Positions 16,117 to 24,395 of a stretch of DNA of 34,055 nucleotides are shown here, piece by piece (positions within the stretch are counted from its first letter, which is position 1; every line of letters begins with the position of its first letter). A program made the position numbers and the translations under genes. Origin of the DNA: JBCCRH01 sp039208045 (lineage in GTDB: Bacteria; Bacteroidota; Bacteroidia; Chitinophagales; Saprospiraceae); assembly GCA_039208045.1 (NCBI GenBank), contig JBCCRH010000007.1, positions 1-34,055 of the forward strand. Direction: 5' to 3'. Under the pieces are notes generated by a model, which ran no database searches, was not told the origin of the DNA, and was given only the letters and a program-made list of their open reading frames with translations.

Positions 16117-16656
16117 ATGTCCAATAATCGAACATTCAACTATTCTGCGGGTCGCCCAATTGAAGGGGAGTTTCATCCGTTCTACGGTAATTATGTTGCA
16201 CTCGTAGAAGAGTTGAATGTGCTGCAAGTGCTACATGATCATGGACACCACTTTACGGCTTTTTTAGAAGGACTAAGCGAAGCTCAATGGCTACACCGCT
16301 ACGCCCATGGTAAGTGGTCGATCAAAGAAGTAGCAGTACATTTGATGGACTCGGAACGGGTGTTTTCGTATCGAGCCTTGCGCATTGCCCGTGGGGATAC
16401 CACACCCTTGCCTGGCTTCGACCAAGATATATTCGTAGCTAGCTCCAAAGCTGATAAACGGGCCGTTGCTTCCATACTCGCGGAATACAGGGCGCTCCGC
16501 TCCGCTACTTTGGAGCTACTGGATGCTTTTGTCTTACCCCAATTTCTAAAGATGGGCACCGCCAGTGACGCGCCAGTCTCCGTACGTGCACTAGCCTATA
16601 TCATGGCTGGGCATGAGCGGCATCATTTTAATATTATCAAAGAAAGGTATATCTAA
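16117..16656 (+). CDS. DinB-superfamily (DinB_2) putative metal-dependent protein
   Basis: 179 residues, a predicted four-helix bundle. The His triad expected of the DinB/YfiT superfamily is visible: His75 in EVAVHLMDSERVFSYRAL and His166/His170 in MAGHERHHFNII. The GKWSIKEVAVHL stretch is typical of the DinB_2 subgroup. Superfamily members include thiol-dependent transferases (bacillithiol or mycothiol S-transferases) and damage-inducible proteins of unknown action; the substrate here is unknown. It follows rfbB by 14 bases. The link to nucleotide-sugar synthesis may be only transcriptional. Confidence 0.88.
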   Translation: MSNNRTFNYSAGRPIEGEFHPFYGNYVALVEELNVLQVLHDHGHHFTAFLEGLSEAQWLHRYAHGKWSIKEVAVHLMDSERVFSYRALRIARGDTTPLPGFDQDIFVASSKADKRAVASILAEYRALRSATLELLDAFVLPQFLKMGTASDAPVSVRALAYIMAGHERHHFNIIKERYI

Positions 16657-16682
16657 TGGCTTCCTCAACAGTTCACGTCGAT

Positions 16683-16698
16683 TTAGGGCATGCCCTAA
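16683..16698. terminator. 16-bp perfect palindrome between convergent genes
   Basis: TTAGGGCATGCCCTAA overlaps the stop codon of the minus-strand SDR gene and lies 27 bases after the DinB-like stop. As RNA it can fold as a short hairpin. A bidirectional terminator is the simplest reading. Confidence 0.4.
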
Positions 16699-17486
16699 GT
16701 AACCTTAATCCGCTGCACAATCCAAAACCATAGGCTCGGAAAGAAGCGGCGTACGTAGATAGCTAGCAATTCTTTACCACCAATGTACGCTTCCTTTTTA
16801 CGAGCTGCAATCACCCGTAGCGCCTTTTCTGCGAAAGCATCCGCTGTAAGCCCTTTGGAATTGCCATCGCTCATTTTCTGAAAAGTAGAACCATCCCCCG
16901 TCAGCGCATTAACAGATACTTGCGTTTGGACATAGCCAGGGCATATCACGGTGATGGCTACACCATCTTTTTCTACCTCTGCCCGCAGGGAGTCATAAAA
17001 TCCATGTAGCGCATGCTTAGAAGCCGCGTAGGCAGAACGTACCGGCGTACCCACCTTTCCCATCACACTACTAATCACTACCACCTGTCCACTTTTACGT
17101 ATCAGCATACCTGGCAACATGGCTTTAGTAAGTGCAATATTCCCAAAATAATTGACATCCATGATTTTCTGATCCACCTCCAACAGGGTATCGGCTACCA
17201 GCGAACGCTGAGAAATCCCCGCATTATTAATCAAGATATCAATCATACCAAATTGGTTGACAATATCATCAGCCACCCGCTCAATCGCTTTGAAATCGGT
17301 CACATCTAATGGAAAAAGAAATACTTCATTTGGATGAGCACATTGCTGTCGAACTAATTCTAATTGTTCTTTATTTCTGCTAGATAGCATGAGCATTGCA
17401 CCCCGCTTAGAGAGCGCCTTAGCCAGAGCTGCTCCAATGCCAGAGGAAGCACCCGTTATCCAAATGATCTTATCTGCAAATTGCAT
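16695..17486 (-). CDS. Short-chain dehydrogenase/reductase (DHRS7-like)
   Basis: 263 residues, a classical SDR oxidoreductase using NAD(P)H. The cofactor motif is TGASSGIG (11-18) and NNAG is at 87-90. The catalytic residues are Asn112, Ser140, Tyr153 and Lys157 in YAASK. The C-terminal part (FPSLWFWIVQRIK) is hydrophobic and basic, as in membrane-associated members resembling DHRS7. The substrate is not predictable; lipid or sterol-like carbonyls are a guess. The gene stands alone on the minus strand between two plus-strand operons, and its promoter must lie in the 88-base gap before 17575. Confidence 0.93.
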   Translation of the reverse strand: MQFADKIIWITGASSGIGAALAKALSKRGAMLMLSSRNKEQLELVRQQCAHPNEVFLFPLDVTDFKAIERVADDIVNQFGMIDILINNAGISQRSLVADTLLEVDQKIMDVNYFGNIALTKAMLPGMLIRKSGQVVVISSVMGKVGTPVRSAYAASKHALHGFYDSLRAEVEKDGVAITVICPGYVQTQVSVNALTGDGSTFQKMSDGNSKGLTADAFAEKALRVIAARKKEAYIGGKELLAIYVRRFFPSLWFWIVQRIKVT

Positions 17487-17574
17487 CTTAATTAAAGGTT
17501 AATTAGCTGTTAGGAGGTGAAGATAGATCAAATGAGTATTTTATCATTAGTAAATTTTCGCTTTCTTTGTTTAT

Positions 17575-18072
17575 ATGAAGACCGTTTATTTGATCCGACA
17601 TGCCAAGTCTAGCTGGAAAGACCCTGCTTTAAAAGATATTGAGCGTCCTTTAAATAAAAGAGGCTTTCGAGATGCCCCATTCATGGCTAATTTATTAAAC
17701 GGGAAAGGGGTGAAGCCAAATCGCCTCATCACTAGCCCTGCTAATCGGGCATACACCACAGCTACTTTTTTTGCAGAAGTGCTAGGCATCCCAAAGCCAT
17801 CTATTGATGTACGAAAAAAAATTTATGAAGCATATCCCAATGATATCCTATCGCTCATCAAATACCTCCCCAACGAGTGGTCAGTGATCTGCTTATTTGG
17901 GCATAATCCTACGTTTACTAGCTTAGCTAACCTATTTTCAGAAGAGTACATCCCCAATGTCCCAACCTGTGGCATCGTTCACATCGAAGCTTCAGTAGCA
18001 AGCTGGGACGCCTTCCATCCTGATCACGCAAAAGTGGTCGATTTTCATTACCCCAAACAATACTTCGATTGA
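17575..18072 (+). CDS. SixA-like histidine phosphatase family protein
   Basis: 165 residues, the small type of the histidine phosphatase superfamily. The RHG-type motif is LIRHAKSSW with His9 as the nucleophile. Arg58 lies in SPANRAYTTA, and the second catalytic His110 is in FGHNPTFTSLAN. The RHAKS variant and GHNP motif are typical of SixA-like phosphatases, which in Escherichia coli act on phosphohistidine proteins; the target here is unknown. It starts a tightly coupled set: its TGA overlaps the next ATG (TGATG). A weak -7-like TAAATTTT lies at 17551. Confidence 0.92.
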   Translation: MKTVYLIRHAKSSWKDPALKDIERPLNKRGFRDAPFMANLLNGKGVKPNRLITSPANRAYTTATFFAEVLGIPKPSIDVRKKIYEAYPNDILSLIKYLPNEWSVICLFGHNPTFTSLANLFSEEYIPNVPTCGIVHIEASVASWDAFHPDHAKVVDFHYPKQYFD

Positions 18073-18422
18073 TGAAACCTATTTATCTTTTGGGTGTGCT
18101 GGGCTGCCTGCTTGGGGCCTGCCAGCCGTCCATTTCAAGCCTGCCAATAGAAGAGGAAAAACTGATCCAAGTGCTGACAGATGTGCATATTGCGGAAGCT
18201 GGGCTGCAAAATTTGCGCGGAGCAGTAAAGGATAGTACAGCTATTTTGTACTACAACCAAATTTACTCCATCCATGGCATTACAGAGGATGACTTTATGC
18301 AATCAATAGAAATACTTAAGCAAGATCCCAAACGAATGAATGCCATCTATACACTGGTACTAGATAATCTTTCTGTACGAGAAGCCAGTGCCACCAATGT
18401 AAAAACCAGGGCAGTAAATTGA
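18072..18422 (+). CDS. DUF4296 domain lipoprotein
   Basis: 116 residues. The N-terminus MKPIYLLGVLGCLLGAC is a lipoprotein signal with LGAC lipobox. The mature protein has IEEEKLIQVLTDVHIAEAGL, the hallmark of DUF4296, a small Bacteroidota family of unknown function. YYNQIYSIHGITEDDFMQSIE and a C-terminal helix follow. I chose the ATG at 18072, which shares its A with the stop codon of the preceding phosphatase gene. Its own stop TGA overlaps the TTG start of recQ. No catalytic residues are evident. Confidence 0.88.
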   Translation: MKPIYLLGVLGCLLGACQPSISSLPIEEEKLIQVLTDVHIAEAGLQNLRGAVKDSTAILYYNQIYSIHGITEDDFMQSIEILKQDPKRMNAIYTLVLDNLSVREASATNVKTRAVN

Positions 18423-20320
18423 ATGCCACACCACTTGAAATATTACAGCAATATTGGGGGTATGATAGTTTTCGATCCCTTCAGCTAGAGGTGATCGAGT
18501 CTGTTTTGGCAGGAAAAGATACGCTTGCCCTAATGCCCACAGGTGGAGGCAAGTCGATCTGCTACCAAGTCCCGAGTCTCTGCCAAGAGGGGATATGCTT
18601 GGTCATTTCCCCACTTATCGCACTAATGAAAGACCAAGTAGAACACCTCAAAAAACGGGGCATTTTGGCGGAAGCCATCTATTCCGGCATGCACTACCAA
18701 GAAATTGATCGCATCCTTGATAACTGTATTCATGGAAACACCAAATTCCTCTACGTCTCTCCCGAGCGCCTCGAAACCGAACTAGCTATCGCCCGCATTA
18801 AGCAAATGAATGTCAATCTGGTCGCCATAGATGAGGCACACTGCATCTCACAATGGGGCTACGATTTTCGTCCCCCTTACCTACAGATCGCTAATATAAG
18901 AGAATGGCTCCCCAAGGTTCCATTCCTAGCCCTCACTGCCACTGCCACCGATCCAGTAGTGAAGGACATACAAGAAAAGCTGGCATTTAAAAAAGAAAAC
19001 GTCTTTCAAAAAAGCTTTGCGCGCCAAAATCTTGCCTATGTCGTTCTACACGAAGAAGACAAAGAAGGTAAACTGCTAGAAATCCTGCAAAAGGTAAAAG
19101 GCACAGGCATCGTATATGCCAGAAATCGCCGCCGCACCAAAGAGCTCGCCTGGTATTTGCGCCAGCGAAACATCAGCGCCGACTTCTACCACGCAGGCTT
19201 ATCAACAGACCTACGCTCAAAAAAACAAGATGCCTGGATCAATAATAAAAGCCGCATTATCGTATGTACCAATGCATTTGGGATGGGAATCGATAAGCCG
19301 GACGTACGTGTAGTGGTGCATCTAGACTTGCCTGATAGCCTAGAGGCCTATTTCCAGGAGGCAGGGCGCGCAGGGCGAGATGGTCAGAAGTCCTTCGCCA
19401 TCTTACTTTACCAAGCAAACGATAAGCAACGATTAGAATACCAGTTCAAACTATCCTTCCCTGCCATGGAGGACTTGCGAAGAGTCTACCGAGCCCTAGG
19501 CAGTTACCTTCAACTAGCAGTCGGCAGCGGGCAGCACCAATCCTTCGATTTCAACTTAGTACAATTTGCGCAAGCTTTTCAGCTCAAGCCGACTCTCGTA
19601 CTCAGTAGCCTAAAAATCCTAGAACAAGAAGGCTGGCTCAGCCTCAACGATGCCGTATACATCCCTTCCTCCCTACGCATCCGCGTCTCCAAAGATGAAC
19701 TCTACGACTACCAGCTGCGCCACCCCAAACTAGAAGTAGTACTCAAAACAATACTACGCACGTACCAAGGAGCCTTCAATAATTTCATCCGTATCCGCGA
19801 AAAACAACTGGCCAAATTCCTACGCATCCCTATACAAGAACTCCGCCAAGCCCTCCTCAAACTCCACCGCGACAAAATCGTCCAATACCACCCTCAGCGC
19901 GATGAACCCCAGCTCGTCTTCCTCCGCGAACGAGTAGATGCCGACAATCTCACCATCGACCAGCAGCGCTACAACTTCTTAAAAAACAGGCACTTCGAGC
20001 GCATGCAAAAATCAATAGAATATGTCGAGCAAGCCAGCTGCCGCCACCAGCAACTACTCCGCTACTTCGGAGAAACCACTACCAAAAAATGTGGCACCTG
20101 CGATGTTTGCCTCGGTCGCACCAAAGCCAAGCTCTCCCCCGACGATTTCAAGCGCTACCAACAAAAAATCCAGCGCCTCCTACAAAAAGAACAACTAAGC
20201 ATGCAAGAACTAGTCGAATCCTTTTCACCCAAGCGAGAAGCACAGGTGATGCAAGCCTTGGAGTACCTGGTAGATGAGGGCAAGGTAGAGGTGGAGGATG
20301 GGAAGTTGATTTGGAGGTAG
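18419..20320 (+). CDS. recQ: ATP-dependent DNA helicase RecQ
   Basis: 633 residues. A 3'-5' helicase for recombination, fork repair and junction processing. Domains: helicase core with Walker A TGGGKS (Lys45) and DEAH box (138-141) in AIDEAHCISQWGYDFRPPY; second RecA domain with NAFGMGIDKPDVR and the arginine motif QEAGRAGRDG; zinc domain with Cys541, 558, 561 and 564 (C-x16-C-x2-C-x2-C); then a short winged-helix-like tail. No HRDC domain is apparent. The start is taken as TTG at 18419, since no ATG precedes the ATP site (the first in-frame ATG is residue 39). It overlaps the upstream stop (TTGA), suggesting re-initiation. The 3' third is notably C-rich with C-ending codons, unlike most neighbours. 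Confidence 0.95.
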   Translation: MNATPLEILQQYWGYDSFRSLQLEVIESVLAGKDTLALMPTGGGKSICYQVPSLCQEGICLVISPLIALMKDQVEHLKKRGILAEAIYSGMHYQEIDRILDNCIHGNTKFLYVSPERLETELAIARIKQMNVNLVAIDEAHCISQWGYDFRPPYLQIANIREWLPKVPFLALTATATDPVVKDIQEKLAFKKENVFQKSFARQNLAYVVLHEEDKEGKLLEILQKVKGTGIVYARNRRRTKELAWYLRQRNISADFYHAGLSTDLRSKKQDAWINNKSRIIVCTNAFGMGIDKPDVRVVVHLDLPDSLEAYFQEAGRAGRDGQKSFAILLYQANDKQRLEYQFKLSFPAMEDLRRVYRALGSYLQLAVGSGQHQSFDFNLVQFAQAFQLKPTLVLSSLKILEQEGWLSLNDAVYIPSSLRIRVSKDELYDYQLRHPKLEVVLKTILRTYQGAFNNFIRIREKQLAKFLRIPIQELRQALLKLHRDKIVQYHPQRDEPQLVFLRERVDADNLTIDQQRYNFLKNRHFERMQKSIEYVEQASCRHQQLLRYFGETTTKKCGTCDVCLGRTKAKLSPDDFKRYQQKIQRLLQKEQLSMQELVESFSPKREAQVMQALEYLVDEGKVEVEDGKLIWR

Positions 20321-20696
20321 GGGAGGAATTGGTTTGAGAGTTGAGGGGTTTAAGAGTTTTGGAGTTACATTGCAAGCGTACCCCTTATGTGCCCCTCAAG
20401 TGCCTTAAGTGGTTCAAAAAAGCCAGGCCACAGCCGCGCACGAAGCACAAGCAAGGACGGACGGGGGATTAGTTTGGGAGTTGAGGGGTTTAAGGGTTTT
20501 GGAGGCCGGAGGACGAGTTTAGGAGTTACATTGCAAGCGTATCCCTTAGGTGCCCCTCAAGTGCCTTAAGTGGTTCAAAAAAGCCAGGCCACAACCGCGC
20601 ACGAAGCACAAGCAGGAACGGGCTAGAGGAGGACGGAGGACGGAGGAAGGGAGGCCGGAGGACAACAAATTTTACTAACTAAACAAGCAACCACCA
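20321..20696 (+). repeat. 376-bp repeat-built intergenic region
   Basis: Two copies of a 100-bp sequence lie at 20361-20460 and 20522-20621 and differ at 5 positions. Each is preceded by a related 30-base G/T-rich unit (20331-20360 and 20471-20500, 3 differences). In the second copy a 21-base block (20501-20521) separates the two parts, and 14 bases of it (GGAGGCCGGAGGAC) recur at 20650-20663. No convincing gene: the longest open frame (20387-20569) runs through both copies without family-like features. The G/T-rich units resemble those at 4931-5005. Confidence 0.9.
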
Positions 20697-21806
20697 GTGT
20701 TCATTATTGCAACCGTTACAAATGACTTAACTTACGATCAGCGGATGATTCGCATATGTACCTCTTTGCAACAGGCAGGGCACGAAGTGCTACTGGTAGG
20801 ACGGAAAAGAGCGAGCTCCGTACCACTGGTAGAACGGGTATTTCAACAAAAGCGCCTCCACTGCTGGATGGATAAAGGGAAGGGATTCTATGTGGAGTAC
20901 AATATCCGTCTGTTCTTGTTCTTGCTGTTTCAGCGGGTAGATGTGATTTGTAGTGTGGATTTGGATACGATTTTGCCAGGGCTTGTGGTGAGCCGGATAC
21001 GGGGGAAGGTTGTGGTGTATGATGCACATGAGTATTTTACGGAAGTGCCCGAAGTCGTGCGACGGCCCAGCGTAAAACGGATTTGGGAGTGGGTAGCGCG
21101 GTGGGCTATTCCCCGCTTGCGCTATTGCTACACAGTGGGGCCCGCTTTGGCCAAGCTATTTACCGAAAGGTATGGTACCCCATTTGGTGTGGTTCGGAAT
21201 GTGCCTTATTTGCAGGAAATGGCGATTCCAGTAGCAAATTTTGAAAAGAAAGTGGTGCTTTATCAAGGCGCGCTCAACGAAGGGCGGGGCTTGGAGTGTG
21301 CCATTGAAGCAATGGGTTACTTGGAAGGGGTAGAGCTATGGCTGGCGGGGGAGGGGGACTTGTCGGAAAAGCTGAGGGACTTGGTACAGGAATTAGGCGT
21401 AAGCCAAAAGGTGCGGTTTCTAGGGTATATTCAGCCGGAACAGTTGAAGGCGGTGACGCTAGAAGCTAGTGTGGGCTTGAATATATTGGAGAATGTAGGG
21501 CTGAGCTACTATTACTCGTTGGCTAATAAAGCGTTTGACTATATTCAGGCAGGCTTACCGACTATTCAAATCGCTTTTCCAGAATATCAGGCTTTGCAGC
21601 AGCAATATAATACGTTCATCATGTTGGAGGAACTCCAGCCCGAGGCACTAGCCCAAACGATAGAAGCCACTTTTGCCGATAAGGTGACTTACCTAAAGCT
21701 GCGCCAAAACTGCCTGGATGCACGCACACAGCTATGCTGGGAAAAAGAAGTGGAGGCTTTGTTGCAGGTATATGAGACTATCCAAGCAACTATAGCACGT
21801 CCCTAA
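20697..21806 (+). CDS. Glycosyltransferase family 4-like protein
   Basis: 369 residues, GT-B fold. The N-terminal domain starts FIIATVTNDLTYDQRMIRIC and has CSVDLDTILPGLV and VVYDAHEYFTEVPEV. The C-terminal donor-binding domain has VLYQGALNEGRGLE, ELWLAGEGDL, VRFLGYIQPEQL and the position of the E-x7-E motif around NKAFDYIQAGLPTI. The start is a GTG at 20697, giving the expected first beta strand; no ATG is available nearby upstream. The donor and acceptor sugars are unknown; surface polysaccharide assembly is likely. It is strongly G-rich on the coding strand. Its 3' end overlaps the convergent GNAT gene by 17 bases. Confidence 0.9.
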   Translation: MFIIATVTNDLTYDQRMIRICTSLQQAGHEVLLVGRKRASSVPLVERVFQQKRLHCWMDKGKGFYVEYNIRLFLFLLFQRVDVICSVDLDTILPGLVVSRIRGKVVVYDAHEYFTEVPEVVRRPSVKRIWEWVARWAIPRLRYCYTVGPALAKLFTERYGTPFGVVRNVPYLQEMAIPVANFEKKVVLYQGALNEGRGLECAIEAMGYLEGVELWLAGEGDLSEKLRDLVQELGVSQKVRFLGYIQPEQLKAVTLEASVGLNILENVGLSYYYSLANKAFDYIQAGLPTIQIAFPEYQALQQQYNTFIMLEELQPEALAQTIEATFADKVTYLKLRQNCLDARTQLCWEKEVEALLQVYETIQATIARP

Positions 21807-22068
21807 TCTCAGGCGTTTTATTAAATACTGATTTTGCGAAAGGGCAAAGGGGAAGGACGCGTTTATTACTTTCACGAGCCCAATCTACCGCCGCAAGCAC
21901 CAACTTTTTTCCGACGCCCTGCCCTCGCAGTTGCTCGCTAATCTCGGTGTGGTCGATAATAATCATAGAAGCGCCCGCTTTAGAGTAGGTCATTTCTGCT
22001 AAGCGTTCCTTGTCTGGAGCGATGTAAAAAGAGCCTTTTGTTTCGAGTTGTTCGTGTGTAACTTCCAT
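21790..22068 (-). CDS. Small GNAT-fold N-acetyltransferase (YjdJ/NATD1-like, PF14542 type)
   Basis: 92 residues. The compact GNAT family, with GSFYIAPDKERLAEMTYSK, IIDHTEISEQLRGQGVGKKL (acetyl-CoA binding RGQGVG at 48-53) and AVDWARESNKRVLPLCPFAK. This matches the pattern of PF14542, whose substrates are unknown. I chose the ATG at 22068, 5 bases after the LysE stop; the longer frame upstream would run back into that gene. Probably cotranscribed with the LysE gene. The 3' end overlaps the glycosyltransferase gene. Confidence 0.9.
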   Translation of the reverse strand: MEVTHEQLETKGSFYIAPDKERLAEMTYSKAGASMIIIDHTEISEQLRGQGVGKKLVLAAVDWARESNKRVLPLCPFAKSVFNKTPEIRDVL

Positions 22069-22073
22069 ATGTG

Positions 22074-22712
22074 TTAGTTGATGAATAATGTAAGGGCTTG
22101 TCCCAAGCCTATCAGTAAAAGAATACCACCGATTATTTTGTTCATCCACTTAGAAGCTGCGGTAGCCCGGCTTTTGATGGCTTGGCTGAGTAGGCCGAAT
22201 AGGGCCAGCGCACCAAACTTCCCAACTGCTACGCCAAAGAGAAAGGCAAGCACTACTACCAAACGCTCCTGAGTACTTAACTCGATCATCTGAGCAGTTT
22301 GTAGGTAGGTCAATACGAATATCCAGAATGGAATCGCTTGCGGATTGATGGCGGCAATACCTAAGCCTTTCCAGAAATCATTGCCTTTTTTAGGGGACTG
22401 TTCAGTAGAGGACTGCGCACTTGGCTTTTTGAAAAAAAAGAATAAGCCCAAGACGACGAATAGCAGGATGGCGCCGATTTTAGTCCATTGGCTTTCGCCT
22501 AATAGCATAGTGATATAAATACTACAATGTAGCGCTATAAAGGCCATGACAATTTCGATAATAGCGGCTGCAAGCGCCATCCATAGCGCTGCTCCTAAGT
22601 TCTTGCGCAGGGTAGTGTCAACCACCGATAAGTTGATTGGCCCGAAGGGAAGAGTGCCGATGAAGGTAGCTAAGGTGCCAATAAAAAAAGCTAAAGCGGG
22701 ATGAATACTCAT
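22074..22712 (-). CDS. LysE-family amino acid/metabolite exporter
   Basis: 212 residues, inner-membrane protein with about six hydrophobic segments. The first (FFIGTLATFIGTLPFGPINLSV) has the P-x-G-P motif of the LysE/RhtB superfamily. GIAAINPQAIPFWIFVLTYL is the matching half-repeat with N-P. A Lys/Ser-rich loop (KKPSAQSSTEQSPKKG) separates the halves. LysE proteins export amino acids or related small molecules; the substrate cannot be inferred here. It lies between the di-heme oxidoreductase B gene (57 bases upstream) and the GNAT gene (5 bases downstream). Confidence 0.9.
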   Translation of the reverse strand: MSIHPALAFFIGTLATFIGTLPFGPINLSVVDTTLRKNLGAALWMALAAAIIEIVMAFIALHCSIYITMLLGESQWTKIGAILLFVVLGLFFFFKKPSAQSSTEQSPKKGNDFWKGLGIAAINPQAIPFWIFVLTYLQTAQMIELSTQERLVVVLAFLFGVAVGKFGALALFGLLSQAIKSRATAASKWMNKIIGGILLLIGLGQALTLFIN

Positions 22713-22733
22713 CTTTTTTTGTGCAATTTACTC

Positions 22734-22763
22734 CAAATCAAATGGGCAAGCATTCGCCACAAA
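22734..22763 (-). promoter_or_regulatory. Candidate promoter of the LysE-GNAT pair
   Basis: On the minus strand TTTG (22763-22760) and TTGATTTG (22741-22734, 7 of 8 to TAnnTTTG) are separated by 18 bases and lie 21 bases before the LysE ATG. It would separate LysE-GNAT from the imelysin/diheme block. Confidence 0.35.
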
Positions 22764-22769
22764 GACCTT

Positions 22770-24155
22770 TTAGAGTGATTTTAGAAAGGTGATGATACTT
22801 CCACGCTCAGCAGCTGAAAGTTGCATAAAGGCATCTTTTGAATCGAGGGCTTCGCCGCCATGCCATAGAATCGCTTCTTCCAAGCTTCTAGCTCGCCCGT
22901 CGTGCAGCAGCTTGGTATGCCCATTCACAATGCCAATCAGCCCGATGCCCCAGAGGGGTGGGGTGCGCCATTCTCTGCCGTTGGCTCGATAGGCTGGGCT
23001 CTGATCCGCCAGTCCATCTCCCATATCATGTAGTAATAAATCGGTATAGGGATGAATTTGCTGATCTGCTAGCAGGCTATTGCTCGGGTGCATGCCCGTG
23101 CGGAGACTGGGGCGGTGGCAACTAGAGCAGTTAATTCTTTCGAATAATAGTCGGCCTTCCGAGACTTCTGGGTCTTCTGCATCGCGCTGGGCTGGCACAC
23201 CAGATTGACTCACAAAAGCTACTATATCTGCTAGTTGGGCTGCTGAAAGTTCTGGGCTACCTCCATTGGGAATCAACTCACAAGGGGCTGATGGGGGGCA
23301 GTTTTCTTCGGGATAGAGCGAAGAGGTGATCCCCATATTTTGGGCAAACGAGGCGGCAATCTGCTGCTCTAGGTTAGGGTGGGTGGCTTTCCATCCAAAC
23401 TTGCCAATCTCCATCTGCTGTGTCGCTTCATTCCAAACGTAATTGGGCTGACCAGAAATAGTAGTGTTCTGCTCAATCTGTTGTTTGACAATCTCTAAAA
23501 GGGTAGATTCGGCAACTGCATCCAAAAGGCCCAGTCCGACCAATTGATTAGCTACTCTAGGGGATGGATGCGTAGCTTGTAAGACACCTTGTGTAAGGTT
23601 AGTCATAGTATAAATAGGACGGCGCAGTTGGAAGCGATTGCCATCAGGATAAATGCCGTGGATGGGCTGGTATTGCACCTCAAAAGTAGCTTCTCGTTGT
23701 ACGGTATGGAGCGCTTGATCTTGCAGTTGATCGCCATAGTTGTGGTCTGCTATTGGAAAGCCCTGACTATTGGTGCCCGTGCTGAGGTGAAACAGCAGCC
23801 CATGGCCTAATTCATTGGGTAAAATAGGGGGTCGACCTCGGCCATTCTTAAAATGACAATGCCCACAAGCTTTCGCATTGAAAAGCGGGCCCAAGCCATC
23901 ATTATCTGTAGTGAAGGCCGGTGCTGCCACCCAGGATTGATCGAAGATTTGCCTGCCTGCCTCAAATTGTGCTAGATCGATGGCACTTAGAATGGGAGCA
24001 GCTTGGATAAAGGCATTTGCGGAAGCATCCGAAATAGTGAGTTGCCCTCCGGCCAGTTCTTGTGTGTCAGCACCAGGCGAAGGCTGCTCCTTCTCACACT
24101 GGAATAAGCTTAGGACGCTACTTAACAGGAGTAGCATCAATGTTTTTTGTTTCAT
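22770..24155 (-). CDS. Di-heme oxidoreductase family lipoprotein B (DHOR, DUF1111)
   Basis: 461 residues. MKQKTLMLLLLSSVLSLFQC is a lipoprotein signal (Cys20). Two c-type haem sites are visible: C97-G-H-C-H101, preceded by GLGPLFNAKACGHCHFKNGRG, and C343-S-S-C-H347. The DHOR family signatures LHDMGDGLAD, EWRTPPLWGIGL and HDGRARSLEEAILWHGGEA follow. DHOR proteins are distantly related to the cytochrome c peroxidase/MauG type, and their substrate is unknown. It is a paralogue of the gene at 26814-28205, with the same layout and similar length (461 and 463 residues). It is the last gene of the imelysin block, separated from the HTTM gene by 264 bases with three hairpins, so it may have its own promoter. 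Confidence 0.94.
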   Translation of the reverse strand: MKQKTLMLLLLSSVLSLFQCEKEQPSPGADTQELAGGQLTISDASANAFIQAAPILSAIDLAQFEAGRQIFDQSWVAAPAFTTDNDGLGPLFNAKACGHCHFKNGRGRPPILPNELGHGLLFHLSTGTNSQGFPIADHNYGDQLQDQALHTVQREATFEVQYQPIHGIYPDGNRFQLRRPIYTMTNLTQGVLQATHPSPRVANQLVGLGLLDAVAESTLLEIVKQQIEQNTTISGQPNYVWNEATQQMEIGKFGWKATHPNLEQQIAASFAQNMGITSSLYPEENCPPSAPCELIPNGGSPELSAAQLADIVAFVSQSGVPAQRDAEDPEVSEGRLLFERINCSSCHRPSLRTGMHPSNSLLADQQIHPYTDLLLHDMGDGLADQSPAYRANGREWRTPPLWGIGLIGIVNGHTKLLHDGRARSLEEAILWHGGEALDSKDAFMQLSAAERGSIITFLKSL

Positions 24156-24318
24156 TGTTTATAGTTGTTCGATGAAAGTAGGCTAGGGGGCTAATTATTT
24201 TTGGTAAATCGCTATGTTCACTAAATATAAAAAGCTTATCCAGAAAAAGAATAAAATTTTTTGTCAGTATTCTGTATGAAGTGTAAATAAGATTTTTCTG
24301 TAAAATTTATACATGACG

Positions 24319-24350
24319 CAAATTGGTTTGCAACAAGGCAAACCAATTTG
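24319..24350. terminator. Hairpin 1 of three: 13-bp perfect stem
   Basis: CAAATTGGTTTGC (24319-24331) pairs fully with GCAAACCAATTTG (24338-24350) around a 6-base loop. It is part of a compact series of three hairpins between the HTTM and di-heme B genes. Confidence 0.7.
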
Positions 24351-24353
24351 GTA

Positions 24354-24387
24354 CAGTATACCGCGTACCGCGGCACGCGGTATACTG
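24354..24387. terminator. Hairpin 2 of three: 13-bp perfect stem, GC-rich
   Basis: CAGTATACCGCGT (24354-24366) pairs fully with ACGCGGTATACTG (24375-24387) around an 8-base loop that itself contains the palindrome CCGCGG. No T-tract follows on either strand, so a pure terminator role is not certain. Confidence 0.65.
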
Positions 24388-24395
24388 ACATTAAC

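Noticed and set aside
20387..20569. 60-codon ORF in the duplicated repeat region
   Set aside because: It is generated by the repeats, crosses both copies and has no protein-like features.
20321..20696. Insertion sequence or transposon remnant
   Set aside because: There are direct repeats but no terminal inverted repeats and no transposase fragment.
24156..24318. Promoter for di-heme oxidoreductase B
   Set aside because: TATATTTA (about 24221-24228 on the minus strand) resembles a -7 element, but no -33 TTTG at suitable distance was seen, so it was not listed.
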